Of a stretch of DNA of 64,000 nt, positions 52,148 to 61,273 are shown one piece after another. Below the pieces are notes generated by a model. It worked only from the letters and a program-made list of their open reading frames with translations. It was not told the DNA's origin and did no database searches. Position 1 is the first letter of the stretch; every line of letters begins with the position of its first letter. Origin of the DNA: Roseovarius marisflavi (GTDB taxonomy: Bacteria > Pseudomonadota > Alphaproteobacteria > Rhodobacterales > Rhodobacteraceae); assembly GCF_900142625.1 (NCBI RefSeq), contig NZ_FRBN01000016.1:1-64000 (forward strand), given 5' to 3'. The position numbers and the translations under genes are program-made.

Positions 52148-52567
52148 ATGGACCTGCGCAAGATCACCGATGATTTCTCTGTCTCCCCGCAAATCGAATG
52201 CGAGGATGTGGCCGCGATCGCCGCGGCCGGGTTTCGCTCGATCCTGTGCAACCGGCCCGATGGCGAGGAATTCGGCCAATGCGCCTATGATGCGGTGGCC
52301 GAAGTGGCACAGGCGGCGGGCCTTGCCGTGCGCTCGGTGCCGATTGTCTCCGGCATGCTGTCAGAGGCCGATCTTGCGGCGTTTCGCGCGGCTCTTGATG
52401 AGCTGCCCAAACCGATCCTCGCCTATTGCCGAAGCGGCACGCGCTGCACCATGCTCTGGAGCATGACGAGTTTTGACGATCTGGGCGCGGATGAGATCGT
52501 CAAGGCAACCTCGGCGGCGGGCTATGACATGTCCGGCCTCATGCGCCAGATGCAACAGACCCGATGA
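52148..52567 (+). CDS. TIGR01244/DUF442 phosphatase-like protein
   Basis: A 139-residue protein of the DUF442 (TIGR01244) family with a dual-specificity phosphatase fold. The phosphate loop is YCRSGTRCTMLW (CxxxxxR: Cys, Arg present), with GFRSILCNRPDGEEFGQCAY before it. In some species this domain is fused to a metallo-beta-lactamase hydrolase. AAGGAGGG precedes the start. It overlaps the next gene by 4 bp (ATGA). Confidence 0.87.
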   Translation: MDLRKITDDFSVSPQIECEDVAAIAAAGFRSILCNRPDGEEFGQCAYDAVAEVAQAAGLAVRSVPIVSGMLSEADLAAFRAALDELPKPILAYCRSGTRCTMLWSMTSFDDLGADEIVKATSAAGYDMSGLMRQMQQTR

Positions 52568-53289
52568 CCGATTGGGCCGTTATCGGCCATGACGGCCAGC
52601 GCCACCGGGCCTTTGCCCTGTCCGGCCCCAGGGTGACGCATCAAAGCTCCGGCGCGGATGAGGCGGCGGCCCTTGCCGGGTTTGGCGCCACACAGCGGCT
52701 CTACCGAATTGGCGAGGGGCGGCCCGACACCCTGCCCTGCCCGCTTTTGCCCGGCCACGGCCCCGGCCTTGCCGGGCTGACGCAGGATCACCCTGCGGAT
52801 GTGATCGACGGCTGGGTGCGGCTTATCCTGCTGGGCTTTGCCGCGCGTCACCCAAATTGGGATGGGGTCGTTTGCGTTCTCTGCGACACCCTAAGCCATT
52901 GGGTCCACCTGAGCGCAGATGAGGCCGTGAGCTGTCAAAGCTTTCTGACCCCGACGCTGGCCTCGGCCCTTGGCGCCACGATGCCACCCGACAGCGCCGC
53001 GATTTCCGATAGTCTAAGCCGCCCTGAACGTCTGGCCGCCCATCTGCGCAGCGCGCAGGTCACCGGCACTCCGGGCGCCCTGAGCGGGCACCTTCTCGGT
53101 GCCGAGCTTGCCGCCGCGCGGCCCTATTGGCTCGGTCAGAGCGTGGCCCTCATCGCCCCTGACGGGGGTGCCTTGGGGTATGGCGACGCGCTCGCGGCAC
53201 AGGGCGTGCCACTAGCCCGGCATGACCCCGAAAGCCTCTTGCCCGACGCCCTTGCGGCCCTCGCACAGGTCTTGGGCTTTAGCGACTAA
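52564..53289 (+). CDS. Degenerate 2-dehydro-3-deoxygalactonokinase-like protein
   Basis: A 241-residue protein related to DgoK, the ATP-dependent kinase for 2-dehydro-3-deoxygalactonate. The C-terminal region fits: WDGVVCVLCDTLSHWVHLSA, SRPERLAAHLRSAQ, LLGAELAAARPYWLGQSVAL, and a final GDALAAQGV. The N-terminal phosphate-1 motif of the ASKHA fold (DWGTSxLR) is replaced by MTDWAVIGHDGQRHRAF, and the phosphate-2 motif GTHTKW is replaced by CDTLSHW. At 241 residues it is shorter than the usual roughly 300. I expect a non-catalytic member of the family. Confidence 0.78.
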   Translation: MTDWAVIGHDGQRHRAFALSGPRVTHQSSGADEAAALAGFGATQRLYRIGEGRPDTLPCPLLPGHGPGLAGLTQDHPADVIDGWVRLILLGFAARHPNWDGVVCVLCDTLSHWVHLSADEAVSCQSFLTPTLASALGATMPPDSAAISDSLSRPERLAAHLRSAQVTGTPGALSGHLLGAELAAARPYWLGQSVALIAPDGGALGYGDALAAQGVPLARHDPESLLPDALAALAQVLGFSD

Positions 53290-53292
53290 CCG

Positions 53293-53315
53293 CTTTCATC
53301 TTTCCAAAAATACTC
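53293..53315 (-). repeat. Dispersed intergenic repeat (copy 3, short)
   Basis: On the minus strand GAGTATTTTTGGAAAGATGA then AAG, the core of the element without its CCCCCGG part or hairpin. It lies just after the kinase-like gene. Confidence 0.75.
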
Positions 53316-53370
53316 AACTCAGCCCTGACCTCAACCTCTGGCCCCGGCGGGTGGCTCGGCCCTGCCCGCC

Positions 53371-54717
53371 TCAGGACCGCTTCAACAGCGCCAAAAGCTC
53401 TTGCGACGGAAAGCCATCCGGCGTCGCCCCGACCGTTTCCTGAAAGCTGCGGATCGCCTCAACCGTATTGGGGCCGATGATCCCGTCGATCTTTTCGATG
53501 CCAAAGCCCTTGCGCTGCAGGCGCCGCTGCATTTCCATTCTCTGATCAAACGACAGCGGCTTGTACCCGCGCGGCCAGCTGGCCTGAATTTCCGGCCCGC
53601 CTTTCAGACGATCCGACAGATGCCCGACCCCGATCACATAGGCATCGGCCTTGTTATAGCGCTCGATCACCGCGAAATTATTGAAGATCATAAAGGCCGC
53701 GCCCTGCGCACCCGCAGGCAAGAGGATCGAGGCCTTGCCATAATTCGGCACCGGCTTGCCATCAAGGCCGACAACCCCCTGCGCCGCCCATTGCGCCGGT
53801 GACTTCATATTCCTCCGGCTCGCCGCGGAATGATTGAACCCGCGCGGCAGGCGCACCTCAACCCCCCAGGGCTGGCCCTTGGTCCAGCCGAACCGCTTGA
53901 GATAGGCGGCGGTCGAGGCAAGCGCATCGCTTGGGTCATCCGACCAGATATCGCGCTTGCCATCGCCGGTGAAATCAACCGCATAGGCCAGGTAAGAGGT
54001 CGGGATAAACTGGGTATGCCCCATTGCCCCGGCCCAGGAGCCCTTCATGTCGGCGGGGCTTACATCCCCGGCCTGCAAGATCTTGAGGGCGGCGATCAGC
54101 TGGCTTTCAAAGAATTTCCCGCGCCTCCCGTCAAAGGACAGCGTTGCAAGCGCCTCGATAAGCGGTATGTTCCCGAGCCGCTCGCCGTAGGTGCTTTCAA
54201 GGCCCCAGACGGCCGCGACGACCTCTTTTTCAACGCCATATTTCTGTTCGATCCGTGTCAAAGTGCGGCGATGCTTGCGCAGGGCCGCCTGCCCGTTCTT
54301 GACCCGCACCGGCGAGGCGGCGCTGTCAAGGTAATCCCAGATTTGACTTTTGAATTCCGACTGGTTGCGGTCTTTCTGAATGACCGAGGTGTTATATTGC
54401 ACGCCGCGAAAGGCGCGGTCAAAAACGGCTGTGCGAATGCCTTGCTGTGCCGCGCGGCCCCGAAACCCTGAAATCCAGCGGTCAAACGCCTTGTTGGCGC
54501 TTGCCGGAATGATCCGCGCCTCGCCAGCGGCAAGGTCGTTGGGCCGCATCTGGGGTCGCAAGGATCGGATCGGCACGTCGATCGACATCACCGCCGCAGC
54601 GGCGATCACCCCTGATCCGGGGCGCATTTGCGGTCTTAACGACACCTCGACAGCGCCCGCCAAAGCGGTGCTGACCATCAGGAAAACGCTTGTAAGTCCA
54701 ACGATCGACGCCTGCAT
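53371..54717 (-). CDS. MltB-type lytic murein transglycosylase with a peptidoglycan-binding domain
   Basis: A 448-residue exported protein. An N-terminal signal segment (SIVGLTSVFLMVSTALAGAV) is followed by a Arg/Pro-rich linker with two copies of SLRPQMRP, then the SLT_2 domain: YGVEKEVVAAVWGLESTYGE with the catalytic Glu, GSWAGAMGHTQFIPTSYLAY, and DGKRDIWSDDPSDALASTAA. The C-terminal 60 residues are a peptidoglycan-binding module (LQRKGFGIEKIDGIIGPNTV EAIRSFQ). It degrades the glycan strand of murein. It is downstream of rnr by 108 bp. Confidence 0.92.
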   Translation of the reverse strand: MQASIVGLTSVFLMVSTALAGAVEVSLRPQMRPGSGVIAAAAVMSIDVPIRSLRPQMRPNDLAAGEARIIPASANKAFDRWISGFRGRAAQQGIRTAVFDRAFRGVQYNTSVIQKDRNQSEFKSQIWDYLDSAASPVRVKNGQAALRKHRRTLTRIEQKYGVEKEVVAAVWGLESTYGERLGNIPLIEALATLSFDGRRGKFFESQLIAALKILQAGDVSPADMKGSWAGAMGHTQFIPTSYLAYAVDFTGDGKRDIWSDDPSDALASTAAYLKRFGWTKGQPWGVEVRLPRGFNHSAASRRNMKSPAQWAAQGVVGLDGKPVPNYGKASILLPAGAQGAAFMIFNNFAVIERYNKADAYVIGVGHLSDRLKGGPEIQASWPRGYKPLSFDQRMEMQRRLQRKGFGIEKIDGIIGPNTVEAIRSFQETVGATPDGFPSQELLALLKRS

Positions 54718-54825
54718 GCCCTAGCCCTTTTTTGAATTCGGCTTTAGTTAATCATAGCGTGATTGTCGCCGAATCAAAAGCAATCTTGCAGGACGCGGGC
54801 AAACCGTTGCCATGATTTGGGCAAT

Positions 54826-57093
54826 CTACCGCTGGCCGCGTGCCGTTTTGCGTTTCACCTTGGCCGCCTTGCGTTTGGCGCTGCCCAGTTTGCGATGCCC
54901 CGTCTTGCCGCGCGCGCCGCCCCTAGCGCCCCTTGGGCCGCGCGGCACGGTGTTCCCCTCGATGCTGATCAGTTCAAGCGCGATCCCGCCGGTGACCGGC
55001 GCCGCCTCGGAAAGTTTGACGGACACCCGCTGACCAAGCCCGATCGTAAGACCGGTGTCAGAGCCCATCAAGGTGCCCGCCTCGCGGTCAAAGTGGAAAA
55101 ATTCGCGCCCCAGACTGCGCACCGGAATAAGGCCGTCGGCCCCGGTCTCATCAAGCCGCACGAAGACGCCGAACTTGGCCACGCCGCTGATACGGCCAGT
55201 GAATTCCTCGCCCAAGCGCTCTGACAAAAAGGCCGCGAGATAGCGGTCATTGGTATCACGCTCGGCCACCATCGAGCGCCGCTCGGTTTCGGAAATATGC
55301 TGGCCGGTAGCGTCAAGGCGGGCCTCTTCCTCGTGGCTTAGCCCGTCATCGCCCCAGCCATGCGCCGAGATCAGCGCGCGGTGCACCACAAGGTCGGCAT
55401 AGCGCCGGATCGGCGAGGTGAAATGCGCATAGGCCTGAAGCGCAAGGCCGAAATGCCCGAAATTCTGCGGCCCGTAATAGGCCTGCGTCATCGAGCGCAG
55501 GGTCGACATGTTGATCACCTCGGCATGATCGGTGTCGCGCGCGGCATGCAAAAGCGCGTTGAGATGCGCGGTCTTGAGGACCTGCCCCTTGGCAAGCACA
55601 AGCCCCGCCGCCTCGGCCACATCGCGCAGGGATTCAAGCTTTTCGGGCGCGGGTTCTTCGTGGACCCGGAAGAGCAGCGGCGATTTGCGCGAAATCAGCG
55701 CCTCGGCGGCGGCCACGTTGGCCAGCACCATGAACTCTTCGATCAGTTTATGCGCCTCGAGCCGCTCGGTGAAATTGACCGACAGAACCTTGCCCTCGTC
55801 GCTCAGCACCACCTTGCGTTCGGGCAGCTCAAGATCAAGCGGCTGGCGCCGGTGGCGGGCCTTCTTGAGGGCGTCATGCGCCGCGTAAAGCGGCTTGATC
55901 ACCTCTTCCATCAGGGGGGCGCATTGATCATCTGGCGCGCCATCCATGGCGGCCTGCACCTGCTGATAGGTCAGCGAGGCGACCGAGCGCATCAGGCCAC
56001 GCTCAAAGCGGTGGCCGATCTTGTCGCCCTGGGCGTTGATCTGTATGCGCACGGCGATACAGGCGCGCGGCACGCCCTCATGCAGGCTGCACAGATCGCC
56101 GGACAAACGATCCGGCAACATCGGCACCACGCGGTCGGGGAAATAGCTTGAATTGCCGCGCTTGCGGGCCTCGGCATCAAGCGCGGTGCCGGGGCGCACG
56201 TAATGCGCCACATCGGCAATCGCGACCCAGATCACATGCCCGCCGTCGTTCTTGGGGTCGTCATCGGCATGCGCCCAACACGCGTCATCGTGATCGCGCG
56301 CATCGGCCGGGTCGATGGTGATCAGGGGCATGTCACGCATGTCCTTGCGCGCGCCAAGACCGGCAGGCGTCATCGCGTCGGCCTCGGCGATCACCTCGTC
56401 GGGGAAATCATCGGGAATGCCGTGCTGGTGAATGGCAATCAGCGACACCGCCTTGGGTGCCGAAGGATCGCCAAGACGCGCCACCACGCGGGCGCGCGGC
56501 AGCCCCATGCGCCCGGCAGGCCCGGCCTGCTCGGCCTCGACCAACTCGCCATCCTTGGCACCGCCCGTAGCGTCGTTGGCCACCAGCCACTCCTTGCCAT
56601 CGCCCTTGTCGATCGGCACGATCCGGGCGGAATCCGAGCCTTGGCGGAAAACCCCCAAGACCTTGTGCGGGTTGGTGCCGATGCGCCGGATCAGGCGGGC
56701 CTCGTAATGATGCGCCTCGCCCTTGACCTCTTGCAGACGGGCCAGAATGCGGTCGCCTTCGCCGAGAGCCGGATCACTGGCGCGCGGAATCAAGAGAACA
56801 ACCGGCTCGACGCCTTTGCCCTGCCATTCCATCGGCTTGGCCAAAAGCTCGCCATCGCCGGTCTGGCCCTGAACCTGAAGCACACTTACCGGCGGCAGAC
56901 GGTCGGGGTCGCTATAAGTCTTGCGGCGCTTTTCAAGATGGCCCTCGTCGGCAAGCTCCTTGAGGATGCGTTTAAGGTCAATCCGCGCCGCGCCCTTGAT
57001 GCCAAAAGCCTTGGCAATATCGCGCTTCGAGGTGAGGGTCGGGTTATCCGAAATCCATTGCAGGATTTCTTTTTTATCTGGCAATTGGCTCAT
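54826..57093 (-). CDS. rnr: Ribonuclease R
   Basis: A 755-residue 3'-5' exoribonuclease. The N-terminal winged-helix (KEILQWISDNPTLTSKRDIA), cold-shock-type domains, the RNB catalytic domain with ITIDPADARDHDDACWAHAD (the Asp cluster), and GRISGVAKFGVFVRLDETGA of the S1 domain are in order. The C-terminal tail is strongly basic (RGARGGARGKTGHRKLGSAK), typical of RNase R. It degrades structured RNA. It begins 9 bp after the DUF2064 gene and is the third gene of the dapE-DUF2064-rnr transcript. Confidence 0.95.
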   Translation of the reverse strand: MSQLPDKKEILQWISDNPTLTSKRDIAKAFGIKGAARIDLKRILKELADEGHLEKRRKTYSDPDRLPPVSVLQVQGQTGDGELLAKPMEWQGKGVEPVVLLIPRASDPALGEGDRILARLQEVKGEAHHYEARLIRRIGTNPHKVLGVFRQGSDSARIVPIDKGDGKEWLVANDATGGAKDGELVEAEQAGPAGRMGLPRARVVARLGDPSAPKAVSLIAIHQHGIPDDFPDEVIAEADAMTPAGLGARKDMRDMPLITIDPADARDHDDACWAHADDDPKNDGGHVIWVAIADVAHYVRPGTALDAEARKRGNSSYFPDRVVPMLPDRLSGDLCSLHEGVPRACIAVRIQINAQGDKIGHRFERGLMRSVASLTYQQVQAAMDGAPDDQCAPLMEEVIKPLYAAHDALKKARHRRQPLDLELPERKVVLSDEGKVLSVNFTERLEAHKLIEEFMVLANVAAAEALISRKSPLLFRVHEEPAPEKLESLRDVAEAAGLVLAKGQVLKTAHLNALLHAARDTDHAEVINMSTLRSMTQAYYGPQNFGHFGLALQAYAHFTSPIRRYADLVVHRALISAHGWGDDGLSHEEEARLDATGQHISETERRSMVAERDTNDRYLAAFLSERLGEEFTGRISGVAKFGVFVRLDETGADGLIPVRSLGREFFHFDREAGTLMGSDTGLTIGLGQRVSVKLSEAAPVTGGIALELISIEGNTVPRGPRGARGGARGKTGHRKLGSAKRKAAKVKRKTARGQR

Positions 57094-57102
57094 GAGGGTG
57101 CC

Positions 57103-57765
57103 CTAGCACGAAGCAAGCCCGCCGTCATCCGGGAAAACCGCTCTTCCGGCCTCTCGGCCGACCTCGCGAGGCGCGAAGGCAAGGGCGCGACGCGCCGCCC
57201 CCAGATCCGCGATGGTATCGACATCGCGCAAGCGATCCACAAGCGCCACCCTCGCGCCACCAAGGCTCTGGATGGTGTCGGCAAGGGCGTGCTCGCTTGA
57301 CCAGCGCACCCCCTGAAACAGCGTTGCGGGCACCTGCACCCGCTTGAGCCCGACAAGCCAATACCCGCCATCAGGCGCCGGGCCAAACACCGCCTCATTA
57401 CGACCAAGCGCCGTAAAGGCGCGCGCGATATGCGCCGCCCTGATCCCCGGAATATCGCCTCCGATGATACAGACCGGCCCCGGCGGGCGCGAGCGCATGA
57501 CCCGCCCCATCCGGTCGCCAAGATCGCCCGCGCCCTGCGCCACGCGGGCAAAGCGCGCGGGCCAGACCCGGCTTTGCAGGCCCTGCGCATCGGGGCTGAC
57601 GGCCAGTGTCACCTGCCAGCGGGGATCGTCGATCTCGCGCAAAAGCCGCGTCACCTGATGGCGAAACCACCAGGCCGCACCGACCATGCCCATATCGCGC
57701 CCAAGCCGGGTCTTTACCCGGCCGGGGCGCGGCTCTTTGAGCATGACAATCAGCTGGCCGCGCAT
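57103..57765 (-). CDS. DUF2064 glycosyltransferase-like protein (TIGR04282 family)
   Basis: A 220-residue GT-A fold protein with LIVMLKEPRPGRVKTRLGRD at the N-terminus, LGDRMGRVMRSRPPGPVCII, and GGDIPGIRAAHIARAFTALG with the Asp-containing metal site, then VFGPAPDGGYWLVGL. The family includes proteins proposed for arsenosugar synthesis; its reaction here is unknown. Only 2 bp separate it from the upstream dapE stop, and 9 bp from rnr. Confidence 0.85.
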   Translation of the reverse strand: MRGQLIVMLKEPRPGRVKTRLGRDMGMVGAAWWFRHQVTRLLREIDDPRWQVTLAVSPDAQGLQSRVWPARFARVAQGAGDLGDRMGRVMRSRPPGPVCIIGGDIPGIRAAHIARAFTALGRNEAVFGPAPDGGYWLVGLKRVQVPATLFQGVRWSSEHALADTIQSLGGARVALVDRLRDVDTIADLGAARRALAFAPREVGREAGRAVFPDDGGLASC

Positions 57766-57767
57766 GA

Positions 57768-58919
57768 TCAGGCGAAATAATCGCGAAGGATACGGCCATA
57801 AATCGCCTTGAGCGCATGAATTTGCGCCACTTCTGCACGTTCATCGACCTGATGCATGTTCTGCCCGACGAGGCCGAACTCCACGACCGGGCAATGGCTT
57901 TTGACAAACCGCGCATCAGAGGTGCCGCCGGTGGTCGAAAGCTCCGGCACGCGCCCGGTTTCGGCCTCGACAGCCCTGGCAACCAGATCGGACAACTCCC
58001 CCGGCGGGGTGATAAAGCTCTCGCCCGAGACTTTGACCGTCATCTCGCCGGCCACTTCGAATTCTTGCGCAACGCGGTCAAGCTCGCCCTGCAACCAGTC
58101 GATCAGAGACGCGCTGTCATGGGCATCGTTAAAGCGGAGGTTCACGGTTGCGCGGCACGTGGCCGGGATCACGTTGGTCGCCGGGTTGCCGGTGTCGATG
58201 GTCACAACCGCGAGGGTCGAGGCATCAAAATGCTCGGTGCCCTGGTCAAGCTCGTGACTGGCCAGCCGGTCCATCAGCCGCGCCATCGCAGGCAACGGAT
58301 TTTTCGCGCGATGCGGATAGGCCGCATGCCCCTGCACTCCGGTGAGGGTGAACCAGGCCGAAAGCGATCCGCGCCGCCCGATCTTGATCATGTCGCCAAG
58401 GCGCTCGGGGCAGGTCGGCTCGCCCACAAGGCAGACGCGCATCGCCTCGCCCTCGCGCTCCATCCAGTCAAGGATCGCCACGGTGCCATCGACAGCGTCG
58501 CCCTCTTCATCGCCGGTGATGGTGATGATCACGGCGCCCTCGGGTGGCGTCGTGCGCACGAAATCGACCGCAGCCGCGACAAAGGCCGCGACGCCCGATT
58601 TCATATCGGTGGCGCCACGCCCCCAAAGCCAGCCGTCCTTTTGCACCGCACCAAAGGGCGGCACGCTCCAGGCCTCGGCGTCGCCTACGGGCACCACATC
58701 GGTATGCCCGTTAAAGCCAAAGGCGCGCGTCGCACCCTTGTCGCCCCAGCGGGCAAAGAGGTTGCAGACCCCGCCGCGATCAATCCGGGTACAAGCAAAA
58801 CCCGCCTCGCTCAACACACCTTCGAGCAGAGTCAGAGCGCCGCCTTCCTCGGGCGTCACCGAGGCGCAGCGCACCAGATCGGCGGTCAGGTTTACGGGAT
58901 CGACAGGGCTATGCGGCAT
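57768..58919 (-). CDS. dapE: Succinyl-diaminopimelate desuccinylase
   Basis: A 383-residue M20 metallopeptidase that hydrolyses N-succinyl-LL-diaminopimelate, a late step of lysine and cell-wall precursor synthesis. Metal and catalytic motifs: [40 protein letters not shown] and [20 protein letters not shown]. The ATG at 58919 gives [20 protein letters not shown]; an in-frame extension to 59000 adds 27 residues with no match. It is on the minus strand at the head of the dapE-DUF2064-rnr set, and dapB is at 39623. Confidence 0.95.
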   Translation of the reverse strand: MPHSPVDPVNLTADLVRCASVTPEEGGALTLLEGVLSEAGFACTRIDRGGVCNLFARWGDKGATRAFGFNGHTDVVPVGDAEAWSVPPFGAVQKDGWLWGRGATDMKSGVAAFVAAAVDFVRTTPPEGAVIITITGDEEGDAVDGTVAILDWMEREGEAMRVCLVGEPTCPERLGDMIKIGRRGSLSAWFTLTGVQGHAAYPHRAKNPLPAMARLMDRLASHELDQGTEHFDASTLAVVTIDTGNPATNVIPATCRATVNLRFNDAHDSASLIDWLQGELDRVAQEFEVAGEMTVKVSGESFITPPGELSDLVARAVEAETGRVPELSTTGGTSDARFVKSHCPVVEFGLVGQNMHQVDERAEVAQIHALKAIYGRILRDYFA

Positions 58920-59264
58920 CGGAGTCTCATCCTGGTTCCAGCGTGGTTTCAAGCGGCCTAGCGCGGATTCGGCCCAAGCGCAAACCTCGCGCGCGATCAC
59001 ACATCCAAAGATACCTCGGGTAAAACAGATTAAACCTTAACAAGAACGATTTATTTTGATATCCGGTACCTAATAAAAAGACACCCGAGGCAGGGCAAAA
59101 CAAACCAGGGCCAGCAGATCCGCAAAGGACAATACCGGCCCCGATACGAGCAGCAAGGCGCCGATAGGCACATCACAACGCGTCTTTGCAAGTCAAGACC
59201 GACGGGGGCACCCCCAAGGTTGGTTTATTCATTGCGCTGCCTCTGACAATGGGTCGAGGCAAAG
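58920..59264. other. Divergent intergenic region between dapE and the Hint genes
   Basis: No gene is visible. A 60-bp AT-rich core (about 59025-59090, with TTAAACCTTAAC and TAATAAAAAG) probably holds the promoters of dapE on the minus strand and the Hint-domain pair on the plus strand. I see no hairpin terminator or RNA element. Confidence 0.6.
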
Positions 59265-60161
59265 ATGGTTTCAGGCGTAGAAATTCCGATTGATCGCGGC
59301 GCGACCGAGATGGCCGAGACCATCTTTGGCGATGGCGCTCAGGTGATCAGCGCGTCCTATTCCGGCGACCAGGAATCCTCGGACATCTATACCAACAGCG
59401 ACACCATTGCGCCCGGTGGTGAGGCGGTGCAATTCGCCTTTTTGTCAGAGGAGCACTCCGAATACGCCACCGTCGCTTTTCTGGATTTCGTCGGCGTTTG
59501 GATCAATGGCAGCCCTGTGCGGCTTGGCGTGGGCGACGGCGACACCGAGGTGTTCGACTGTACCTGTGACGTGCAAAGCAGCACCGGCGAGACCGACGTC
59601 GGTATCGTCACCGTCGACTCCGTGCCCTGTTTCATTGCCGACACCCTAGTCCTTACGCCGGGCGGCGAGGTCGCGGCTGAAACGCAGGCGCGCGGTGGCT
59701 TGATGATAACGCAGGATGACGGGGCCCAGCCGCTGCGCTGGATCGGTCAGCGCAGGGTGGCGGCGCAGGGTGAGTTTGCGCCGATACGGATCGCCGCCGA
59801 CGCTTTCGGCAGCCACCGTGAATGGCCGTTGTCGCCGCTGCACCGGGTTTTGATCCGCGACAACCGTGCAGAGCTTTTGTCTGACGAGAGCGAGGGTCTC
59901 GTGTCGGCACCCGGCACGGTCGATTATATCCGTATCCTGTCAGCCCGCCATCCGGTGGTGTTCTCCGAGGGCCTCGCGACCGAAAGCTTTCTGCCGGGGC
60001 CGCAGGTCAACCACAGTTTCGAGGCCGATATCGTGCGTGAAATCTGCACCCTCTTCCCAGAGATCGACCCCGAAACCGGCCAGGGCTATAGCGGGGCGGC
60101 ACGGCGCACCCTGAAACGCTATGAGGCGCGGCTTTTGATGGCACAGGGGCGCGCGGCCTAG
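59265..60161 (+). CDS. Hint-domain protein with a shortened choice-of-anchor L-like N-terminus
   Basis: A 298-residue protein. The first 100 residues (TEMAETIFGDGAQVISASYS, GDQESSDIYTNSDTIAPGGE, VQFAFLSEEHSEYATVAFLD, FVGVWINGSPVRLGVGDGDT) read like pieces of the choice-of-anchor L domain of large Rhodobacteraceae surface proteins, but with the middle missing. From Cys122 a Hint (hedgehog/intein) domain begins: PCFIADTLVLTPGGEVAAET and LSPLHRVLIRD with the His of the block. Such domains can self-cleave. It has no signal peptide. The next gene, a second Hint protein, starts 1 bp after its stop. Confidence 0.83.
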   Translation: MVSGVEIPIDRGATEMAETIFGDGAQVISASYSGDQESSDIYTNSDTIAPGGEAVQFAFLSEEHSEYATVAFLDFVGVWINGSPVRLGVGDGDTEVFDCTCDVQSSTGETDVGIVTVDSVPCFIADTLVLTPGGEVAAETQARGGLMITQDDGAQPLRWIGQRRVAAQGEFAPIRIAADAFGSHREWPLSPLHRVLIRDNRAELLSDESEGLVSAPGTVDYIRILSARHPVVFSEGLATESFLPGPQVNHSFEADIVREICTLFPEIDPETGQGYSGAARRTLKRYEARLLMAQGRAA

Positions 60162-60162
60162 G

Positions 60163-61260
60163 ATGGGGTGGATCGGCATCTCTGATCAGACCGAAGGTCG
60201 CTTTGCCCTTGGCGGGCTTGACGCGATTGGCGGGCACAGGCCGGATGCCACGCAGCCGGATGAATGCGCGCTGATGCCGCGCGGCACCCTGATGATTGAA
60301 ACGCGCCTGTCCTCGATCGGACAGGTTCAGACCCTGCTCGCCTTTAGCCGCAGTCACCCCTGGAGCGGAAGTTTCTCGCTTCAGGCGCTGCCCGATGGCG
60401 GCATCGTCCTTGTTGAGACTCAGGCCGGGGATGTGCGTCACGCCACCCTGCCCTATCAACCTGGAGACCGCACTGATACGCTGCGGCTGACCTATTGCTG
60501 GGATGCGCCTGCGAAATGGGGGCGGCTGTCGCTTGAGCGGCCCGAAAATGACCGGGTGCATGCGATTTCCCTGCCGCCGCCGCACCCGATGCCGCTTGCG
60601 GATCTGCACACCACCATCACCGACCCGCGCCAGCGTCAGCTTGACCCGGATGTGATCTTTATCGCCATCTCGGACCAGATCGAGCCGATCGGCCCGATGC
60701 CGGGCCTCAGTGCCAATGTGCCGGTTTGCACGCCAACCGGGTTTATAGCGGCGAGCGAGCTTCGGCGCGGGGATTGCGTGGATACGGATGACGGGCAGAT
60801 CGTGCCGGTGCTGCAAAACGTAAGCCGCAGCGTGCCCGCCTTCGGAAGCTTTCGCCCAGTGCGCCTGCGGGCGCCCTATTTCGGCCTGCGCCGCGATATC
60901 GTCGTGGCCCCGCAACAGCGGCTGGTGATCCGCGGATCAGAGGTGGAATACCTGTTCGGCTCGGAGGCGGTTCTTGTGCCCGCGCGCCACCTTGTGAACG
61001 GGTTCTCGGCGCTTTACGCCGACTCCCCTGACGTGGTGACCTATCACCACCTGTTGTTGCCGGGACATGAGGCGATCATCGCCGCCGGCACCTCGACCGA
61101 GAGCCTTTATATCGGCCGGTTGCGGCGCAATCCTGAGCTCTTTGGCGCGAGTATCCTGTCGGGCTGTGACCGTGCGCGTCTGCCTGAACACCCCAAGCCG
61201 ATCTGGCCGGTTCTCAAACCCTTCGAGGCGATCACGCTGGCCCTCAACCGGGCTGCATAG
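60163..61260 (+). CDS. Second Hint-domain protein, degenerate motif
   Basis: A 365-residue protein. The N-terminal 185 residues (IETRLSSIGQVQTLLAFSRS, WSGSFSLQALPDGGIVLVET) have a beta-sandwich look. A Hint domain follows from Cys189: VCTPTGFIAASELRRGDCVD and LRAPYFGLRRDIVVAPQQRL, where the usual TxxH/SPxHR His is Gln. The C-terminal half has DVVTYHHLLLPGHEAIIAAG TSTESLYIG. Because the His is lost, self-cleavage may be absent. It starts immediately after the first Hint gene, giving a tandem pair on one transcript. Confidence 0.8.
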   Translation: MGWIGISDQTEGRFALGGLDAIGGHRPDATQPDECALMPRGTLMIETRLSSIGQVQTLLAFSRSHPWSGSFSLQALPDGGIVLVETQAGDVRHATLPYQPGDRTDTLRLTYCWDAPAKWGRLSLERPENDRVHAISLPPPHPMPLADLHTTITDPRQRQLDPDVIFIAISDQIEPIGPMPGLSANVPVCTPTGFIAASELRRGDCVDTDDGQIVPVLQNVSRSVPAFGSFRPVRLRAPYFGLRRDIVVAPQQRLVIRGSEVEYLFGSEAVLVPARHLVNGFSALYADSPDVVTYHHLLLPGHEAIIAAGTSTESLYIGRLRRNPELFGASILSGCDRARLPEHPKPIWPVLKPFEAITLALNRAA

Positions 61261-61273
61261 CGCATTCGTTCGC

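Noticed and set aside
54718-54825. AATCA...TGATT inverted repeat between the transglycosylase and rnr genes
   Set aside because: The arms are five bases only and the stretch is AT-rich, so it is likely a chance match; no T-run follows.
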